From: Nitrosomonas sp.
GTDB lineage: Bacteria; Pseudomonadota; Gammaproteobacteria; Burkholderiales; Nitrosomonadaceae
Length of the DNA: 50,016 bases
Reading direction: 5' to 3'
NCBI RefSeq assembly: GCF_019752415.1
Contig: NZ_JAIEME010000033.1
Coordinates: 1 to 50,016, forward strand
Each line of letters opens with the position of its first letter. The stretch's first letter is position 1. A model generated the notes under the pieces. It ran no database searches. It was not told where the DNA came from and saw nothing but the letters and a program-made list of their open reading frames with translations. A program made the translations under genes and the position numbers. Of this stretch, positions 46,367-50,016 are shown one piece after another.

Positions 46367-46406
46367 TTTGAACAGTATTCAAACATGCAATGTATCGCAA
46401 TGTCAA
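46367..46406 (-). promoter_or_regulatory. umuDC promoter with palindromic operator
   Basis: On the minus strand, TTGACA (46401-46406) is followed by a 17-base spacer and then the 17-base palindrome TTTGAATACTGTTCAAA (46367-46383), which covers the -10 position. The palindrome is perfect in its outer six bases on each side. It does not match the CTGT-N8-ACAG LexA box usual in Betaproteobacteria. Control by LexA or by the basic end of this UmuD is possible; both are inference. Confidence 0.55.
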
Positions 46407-46520
46407 CTCTGTCTTTCACCCCTCATGTAGGCAATCAAAAGACTGGCCACCCTTCTCTACATATTCCATTCACAAGTTGTTGTTGTGGTGCAGCAAAAAC
46501 AATATCTTGTTCAGTTTCTT

Positions 46521-46710
46521 CATTCAGTCCTGATTCAGATTGACCACTGTACAGTAATCCCATCAGGAACCCTCTCGGAATGAATAACTGAAAGGAGAAG
46601 CAAAATGGGCGCCCCAAAAAATAGACCATGCTTCTGCAAGATATGGAATATTTGTTCGAGATGCTACCAATGGCTCATGCTTTCTTCTTTTAATTCGCCT
46701 GGCAATAAAG
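46521..46710 (+). repeat. Direct repeat, copy 1 (5' part of the FecR-like gene)
   Basis: This stretch is closely similar to 47756-47950, including CATTCAGTCCTGATTCAGAT, a CTGTACAG palindrome, AAGGAGAAGCAAAATG and the first 35 codons of the downstream lipoprotein. It must stem from duplication of the 5' region of that gene. The DUF547 gene lies between the two copies. A short reading frame in this copy is listed separately. Confidence 0.85.
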
Positions 46711-46751
46711 GCTTCGTTTTCATCACCGCGCCAAAACTCCAGTGCAAGTAA
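46605..46751 (+). CDS. Orphan 48-aa peptide from the duplicated FecR leader
   Basis: The frame reads MGAPKNRPCFCKIWNICSRC, then YQWLMLSSFNSPGNKGFVFI, with the strong site AAGGAGAAGCAAA before the ATG. It parallels the first part of the FecR-like lipoprotein, in which ICSRC, QW, MLSSFN and GNKG are the same. It then departs and stops before reaching a lipobox. The downstream DUF547 gene starts 26 bases after it. It may be a decayed fragment or a short expressed peptide; the kept reading frame and ribosome site leave both open. Confidence 0.4.
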   Translation: MGAPKNRPCFCKIWNICSRCYQWLMLSSFNSPGNKGFVFITAPKLQCK

Positions 46752-46777
46752 CATCGATTTGATGTCAGGAGATTACT

Positions 46778-47629
46778 TTGAATAGCTTTAAACATTCACT
46801 ACTGATAGTACTGCTGTGGCTTACTTCGAGCACAGTTTCAGCGGCACGATTCGATCATGCCATTTGGGATGATTTGTTACGTCAACATGTTTATATGGTG
46901 AATCAAGGAAAAGCCAGTGTTGTGGATTACTTTAATTTTTCTGCACATCGCGGTCAGTTAAGCAGCTATTTGTCCCAGTTATCGCAAGTCAAAGAAAGCG
47001 AATTTTCAGATTGGGATAAATCCGAGCAGCTTGCTTTCTTAATTAATGCCTACAACGCGTTTACGATAGACATGATTCTGAGGACTCAATCAACATTACC
47101 CCAGGATCGATACTATAAGCCACGTAATCTTCGTGAGAAATTACAGCTCATTTCCATGATAAAGAATCAGCAAAAAATTAACTTTATTCCCCTATTGGGT
47201 AAAATTCTTTCATTAAGCGAGCTTGAAGTTGATTTTATTCGTAGGCCTGGAAATTACGATGAACCACGTATTCATTTCGCACTCAATCGCGCTTCCATCG
47301 ATTACCCGGCATTACGCAATCGAGCGTATAGCGGCATCGACTTAGAACAGCAATTAGAATCAGCAACACGCGCTTTCTTGTCAGATCGATCACGCAATCG
47401 ATTGGACGAAGTGACTGGGAAACTCGAAGTTTCTGAAATTTTTGATTGGTACGAGAGAGATTTTGAGCGCGGTTCGCAAGGCTGGCCTAACCTGTCGCAA
47501 TTCTTTACCCAATATCGCGATAGCCTTGCTGATACCGTACACACAAAAGAATTGCTTGCTACAGACAATTTTTATATTCGGTTTCTTGAGTTTAATTGGA
47601 TTCTCAATGAAAAGCTTAGAACCCGATAA
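46778..47629 (+). CDS. DUF547 family exported protein
   Basis: A 283-residue protein with a signal peptide (LLIVLLWLTSSTVSA, cut near residue 22). The DUF547 core is visible in QLAFLINAYNAFTIDMILR (about 86-104), FIPLLGKILSLSELEVDFIR and PRIHFALNRASIDYPALRN. An Ile-Asn-x-Tyr-Asn-x-hydrophobic centre is the family mark. Members are uncharacterised and some are tied to stress or cell-envelope roles. The start is the TTG at 46778, with AGGAG 7 bases upstream and the signal following. It sits between the two copies of the repeated FecR leader. Confidence 0.87.
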   Translation: MNSFKHSLLIVLLWLTSSTVSAARFDHAIWDDLLRQHVYMVNQGKASVVDYFNFSAHRGQLSSYLSQLSQVKESEFSDWDKSEQLAFLINAYNAFTIDMILRTQSTLPQDRYYKPRNLREKLQLISMIKNQQKINFIPLLGKILSLSELEVDFIRRPGNYDEPRIHFALNRASIDYPALRNRAYSGIDLEQQLESATRAFLSDRSRNRLDEVTGKLEVSEIFDWYERDFERGSQGWPNLSQFFTQYRDSLADTVHTKELLATDNFYIRFLEFNWILNEKLRTR

Positions 47630-47755
47630 ATCCATAATCTGACCTTGAACATAATCAATTGAGTCAGAAATTGCTTAACAACCTATCCGGTTTTGTCAGA
47701 TACCCACTGCCTTGTAATAGCGCAGAAAAAACAGCACCATAATCACGCCTCGCTT

Positions 47756-47950
47756 CATTCAGTCCTGATTCAGATTGATCGCTGTACAGTGATCCCATCA
47801 GCAACCCACCCGGAACTCATTACTGAAAGGAGAAGCAAAATGGACACCACAAAAACCAAGCTATTCTTCTGCGAGATAAGGGATATTTGTTCGAGATGCG
47901 ATCAATGGTTCATGCTTTCTTCTTTTAATTTGTCTGGCAATAAAGGGCTG
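47756..47950 (+). repeat. Direct repeat, copy 2 (functional leader of the FecR-like gene)
   Basis: This is the partner of 46521-46710. It contains the promoter-proximal region, the palindrome at 47777-47794, the ribosome site and the first 37 codons of the FecR-like lipoprotein gene. Similarity between copies stays high through the coding part, then ends at the start of the hydrophobic signal. Confidence 0.85.
47777..47794. promoter_or_regulatory. 18-bp palindrome upstream of the FecR-like gene
   Basis: GATCGCTGTACAGTGATC is a near-perfect palindrome 46 bases before the ATG at 47840. A version with the same CTGTACAG core stands at 46541-46559 in copy 1 of the repeat. It looks like a repressor or activator site; the protein is unknown. 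Confidence 0.5.
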
Positions 47951-48694
47951 CTACTTTTTATAGCCATTTTGCTACTGGCGGGTTGTAAAACAGTGCCCAT
48001 TCAGGATAGGAATTTTGCTGAAAGGGACGGTTTTTTGGAACAAAGTGAAAATACAGGTTTTCGTGTTCATCACAACGCCGGTACTGACAATGCTGTTATC
48101 GGTTCCATGTACGCATCGGGCAAAAGCGCTTTACTCAATGGCGCGCAAGTAAAGATTTCTGCGAAGGTAAAGAATCATTCGTTTGTGAGCACGGGTCCTC
48201 AAAGCAGCGCACGCGTTGAATTCAAAGCATTGGATTCATCCTGCGTGATACGCGTCGATCGGTTTAATGTGGGTAATGCTTACGCGGATACATCGGATTG
48301 CCAGCAAAACATTGAAACCCTGCATGCAAGGATACAAGCCAAGGACGCTATCCTGCATATCAGTGTGTCGCAGCATCAGACGGAAGTCACGGTACTCAGT
48401 GGCGTGATCAAGGTCATATTGCTGGAAGATGCCACGCAATCCATTGACGTCAGAGCGGATCACGGAATTATTATTACCCATGAGGTTATCAACCGTCCTT
48501 ATCCGGTTACTCCGGACGAAGTCTGGCAGCGCATACGCTGGAGAGGGGATTTCCAGCTCTATAAAACAGTCATTGACTGGAGTAAAGTCATCGCAGTCGC
48601 TGTCACTGTTGCCATCGTCGCGGCTGCCATAGTACTCAGTAGAGGTCATGGGGGTGGCGGTCATGGTGGCGGGTTTCCTAGACATCATAGATAG
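47840..48694 (+). CDS. FecR-domain-like lipoprotein
   Basis: A 284-residue protein. The first 37 residues carry FFCEIRDICSRCDQWFMLSS before a hydrophobic segment (LLLFIAILLLAGC) with a lipobox. A FecR-like domain follows (GAQVKISAKVKNHSFVSTGPQ, RVEFKALDSSCVIRVDRFNVG, VTVLSGVIKVILLED). Near the C-terminus lies a hydrophobic stretch (VIAVAVTVAIVAAAIVL) and then a Gly/His tail GHGGGGHGGGFPRHHR that could bind metal. The ATG at 47840 follows AAGGAGAAGCAAA. The N-terminal residues before the lipobox are unusually long for a lipoprotein signal. No sigma factor gene is adjacent. Confidence 0.75.
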   Translation: MDTTKTKLFFCEIRDICSRCDQWFMLSSFNLSGNKGLLLFIAILLLAGCKTVPIQDRNFAERDGFLEQSENTGFRVHHNAGTDNAVIGSMYASGKSALLNGAQVKISAKVKNHSFVSTGPQSSARVEFKALDSSCVIRVDRFNVGNAYADTSDCQQNIETLHARIQAKDAILHISVSQHQTEVTVLSGVIKVILLEDATQSIDVRADHGIIITHEVINRPYPVTPDEVWQRIRWRGDFQLYKTVIDWSKVIAVAVTVAIVAAAIVLSRGHGGGGHGGGFPRHHR

Positions 48695-48740
48695 CGATAT
48701 CTGTCTCATGTTACCTATTCATTTTCTTTGTTCGCGACCT

Positions 48741-48774
48741 GCCGCTGGCGCTCCACTTGAGTGAGGGGTTAGGC
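48741..48774 (-). repeat. Half attC site at the end of the TIR cassette
   Basis: On the minus strand it reads GCCTAAC, then CCCTC and ACTCAAGTGG, the first half of an integron attC (R'' and L''). The opposite half with a GTTRRRY end is not found within the next 70 bases, so the site appears cut. The stop codon of the TIR gene (TAA) is inside its GCCTAAC box. Confidence 0.6.
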
Positions 48775-49338
48775 ATCACGGTGCGCTAGTCTTTGCTCGA
48801 GAAGTTTTGCGAGTGTCGTTCGTTCAGTAGGCGATAGTTCTTTGGATGAAATCTGTATCTTGAGATCGTCAGTGATTGGTTCTCCACGACCTACTAGCGC
48901 GCCCACCACGCTTGAGATTGGCCCGGCGATCATCACACCCGCGCCAATGACTGCACCAGTAGGCGAAGGCAACGGTCTATTAGGGACTGGCGAAACGGAG
49001 ACGACATTGCGGAAGTCCAGCCATTGGTACTCAGCCAGAGAACTTGGCAGTGGTGTTCCATCAAGTAGCACCGGTGCTATATCGACCTTGTGCGACATCG
49101 CGTCTTGATACTCGTCGCGTACCGCCGCGGATATTGCAGCGTTTGCTGACCAGAATAGGAGCACGCAGTCTGCTCGCTGTAGATTATCGGCAAGCACAGC
49201 ACGCCACTTCTTGCCTGGTCGGATGGCATCTTCGTCGCGGAACACTTCTGTACCGCTTATCCGTAGTAGTGCGCAGAGTTGCTTCACGATCTCTCTGTCA
49301 TGTCGGCTGTAGGAAGCAAATAGAAGTCGGCGCTTCAT
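48769..49338 (-). CDS. TIR-domain protein (integron cassette gene)
   Basis: A 189-residue protein. The TIR domain covers residues 1-115: LLFASYSRHDREIVKQLCALL, VFRDEDAIRPGKKWRAVLADN, and VLLFWSANAAISAAVRDEYQDAM, in which E76 matches the catalytic NADase glutamate. A hydrophobic Gly-rich segment, AVIGAGVMIAGPISSVVGALV (129-149), may enter a membrane, and a short tail follows. Bacterial TIR proteins commonly act in defence by degrading NAD or making signals. The gene lacks a clear ribosome site, ends inside an attC half site and begins 19 bases after a full attC, so it is a gene cassette. Confidence 0.85.
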   Translation of the reverse strand: MKRRLLFASYSRHDREIVKQLCALLRISGTEVFRDEDAIRPGKKWRAVLADNLQRADCVLLFWSANAAISAAVRDEYQDAMSHKVDIAPVLLDGTPLPSSLAEYQWLDFRNVVSVSPVPNRPLPSPTGAVIGAGVMIAGPISSVVGALVGRGEPITDDLKIQISSKELSPTERTTLAKLLEQRLAHRDA

Positions 49339-49356
49339 GAGACGGGCGTTTGTGAT

Positions 49357-49419
49357 GTCTAACGTGAAGTTGATGGATGGCGCGCTTTTGCGCCGTACTG
49401 CTCGAACATAGGGTTAGGC
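49357..49419 (-). repeat. attC recombination site between two gene cassettes
   Basis: Read on the minus strand the 63-bp site starts with GCCTAAC and ends with GTTAGAC, the R'' and R' core boxes. The L boxes GTTCGA and GTTGA (as complement) differ by one extra base, which is the normal extrahelical base. A central stem, GGCGC/GCGCC, surrounds GCAAAAG-like loop sequence. Spacing is 5 bases on each side between R and L boxes. These are the defining properties of integron attC sites. Confidence 0.85.
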
Positions 49420-49701
49420 GAGCTCACTTTTTGCTTCTGGGCGATCCAACTCCTCTAGTGCCTTTTTGAGGATATTGACTAACAAGTTTCGCTCATACTC
49501 GCTTGAGTACCAGAATTTTATCCCTGGTGTGTCATCGTCTTTGCCGTCTGCGTTGTTAGAGTGAATCACTCTATTTCCAAGGAGAATTTGTACAGCAGCG
49601 TGTTTAAATCCTTGGACTACCGGCTCTCTAATAAGAGTTACACGGTCTCCGTATTCATCCGTGATTTCTCTCAGTTCTTCAGCGTAAACATTGACTCGCA
49701 T
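49414..49701 (-). CDS. Hypothetical protein, integron cassette gene
   Basis: A 95-residue acidic soluble protein beginning MRVNVYAEELREITDEYGDR, with KFWYSSEYERNLLVNILKKALEEL near the end. The MRVNVYAEEL beginning is one I recall from small proteins in integron cassettes, without known function. GGAG lies 8 bases before the ATG. The stop codon TAA is inside the GCCTAAC box of the attC at 49357-49419, exactly as in the TIR gene. No signal peptide or membrane helix. Confidence 0.75.
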   Translation of the reverse strand: MRVNVYAEELREITDEYGDRVTLIREPVVQGFKHAAVQILLGNRVIHSNNADGKDDDTPGIKFWYSSEYERNLLVNILKKALEELDRPEAKSELA

Positions 49702-49744
49702 TTGTGGACTCCGAAAATTTAGTTGGTGGGGATGCGCATATGGC

Positions 49745-49762
49745 GCCTAACTAAAATTAGAC
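49745..49762 (-). repeat. Degenerate attC remnant at the right edge of the cassettes
   Basis: On the minus strand it reads GTCTAAT, four bases, then GTTAGGC. These look like the R'' and R' boxes of an attC with its centre deleted. It sits upstream of the 95-aa gene, where the preceding cassette's attC should end. Confidence 0.5.
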
Positions 49763-49856
49763 GTCCGAAATGACGTAATATATTACGTCAAAAATGAAAT
49801 CTGTTGTGGTAAGTTGCATGCTATCCCCTTTTGTATTATGGAAATGGACCAATTTA

Positions 49857-50016
49857 GGGAAACACTGATTTATTCGATCACATCGACTTTGGTCAAAAAG
49901 GTTTGATAAACTGCATCATACTGATAAATATGGAATAGGGCGATGCAATCAAGCTTTTCTGACCTGGAATATGCGGCAAAGAAGAAACAAACACGACGGG
50001 ATCGCTTTTTGTCCGA
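49857..50016 (+). mobile_element. IS5-family element, left end (runs off the window)
   Basis: The terminal sequence GGGAAACACTGATTTATTC starts at 49857 after TTTA. The transposase gene begins 86 bases inside. The end resembles the terminal repeats of the MITEs at 4870 and 13869 (GGAAACACTGATTAA, GGAAACTCTGATTAA). The right end is outside the window. Confidence 0.7.
49943..50016 (+). CDS. IS5-family transposase, N-terminal fragment (partial)
   Basis: The first 24 codons read MQSSFSDLEYAAKKKQTRRD then RFLS, cut by the window end. The pattern SFSD-EYA-K-KQTRR-xFL is the known start of IS5-family transposases. The catalytic DDE part cannot be seen. No ribosome site of note; weak translation is usual for transposases. 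Confidence 0.75.
   Translation, partial: MQSSFSDLEYAAKKKQTRRDRFLS

Noticed and set aside
46541..46559. CTGTACAG palindrome as a LexA box
   Set aside because: The core resembles half-sites of LexA boxes but lacks the CTGT-N8-ACAG spacing.

Overview
The window looks like a chromosome segment of a betaproteobacterium, most consistent with the ammonia-oxidising family Nitrosomonadaceae (Nitrosomonas-like). This is inferred from protein character and gene order: rpsF-priB-rpsR-rplI-dnaB, divergent rluD/bamD, a CAAX-protease homologue of the exosortase-associated kind, a di-haem DUF1111 oxidoreductase, and many small IS/MITE copies. No rRNA, tRNA or CRISPR array was recognised.

Layout. 1-2633: chemotaxis genes cheY and cheZ behind a sigma-28-type promoter, then a 56-codon minus-strand gene. 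2634-5281: a DUF2780 lipoprotein, an IS200-type element with terminal hairpins, a decayed P4-type integrase and a 132-bp MITE; this is an old insertion hot spot. 5282-8742 (minus): an HDOD protein and trpGDC. 8968-12053 (plus): rpsF-priB-rpsR-rplI with promoter and terminator, then dnaB, overlapped by a lipoprotein gene. 13261-14297: repeats and an IS6-family element whose transposase carries an in-frame MITE and a stop codon. 14476-17839: a 2-hydroxyacid dehydrogenase, an SMR transporter, greB and a conserved exported protein. 17899-22589: a broken ychJ copy and an intact ychJ copy flank a large nuclease/STAND-like NTPase gene interrupted by one stop codon. 22645-24659: dinB and a CAAX-protease homologue. 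24686-32962: a PilZ protein, a beta-barrel porin, rluD, bamD, a universal stress protein, an alpha/beta hydrolase and an Hpt-REC-REC-GGDEF protein.

33001-36835 (minus): an overlapping three-gene operon of a lipoprotein aspartic protease, an inactive transglutaminase with 7 TM helices and a RimK-like ATP-grasp ligase, preceded by a small exported protein. 36928-40023 (minus): proA and lpdA with an N-terminal lipoyl domain. 40281-43244 (minus): an FMN reductase-like protein and a di-haem oxidoreductase. 43796-46342 (minus): two small genes and a umuDC operon with a palindromic candidate operator. 46521-48694: a DUF547 protein and a FecR-like lipoprotein, with the 5' end of the latter duplicated. 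48741-49762: a small integron cassette cluster without an integrase (CALIN-like), carrying a TIR-domain gene and a 95-aa gene with a well-formed attC between them. 49857-50016: the start of an IS5-family element whose end resembles the MITE ends elsewhere in the window.

The most interesting items are the TIR gene in an attC-bounded cassette, the nuclease-NTPase gene between two ychJ copies, the MITE family with a possible parent at the window edge, the duplicated FecR leader with its palindrome, and the RimK/7TM/protease operon. All functional calls come from reading the sequence and remembered family features; no database search was run.
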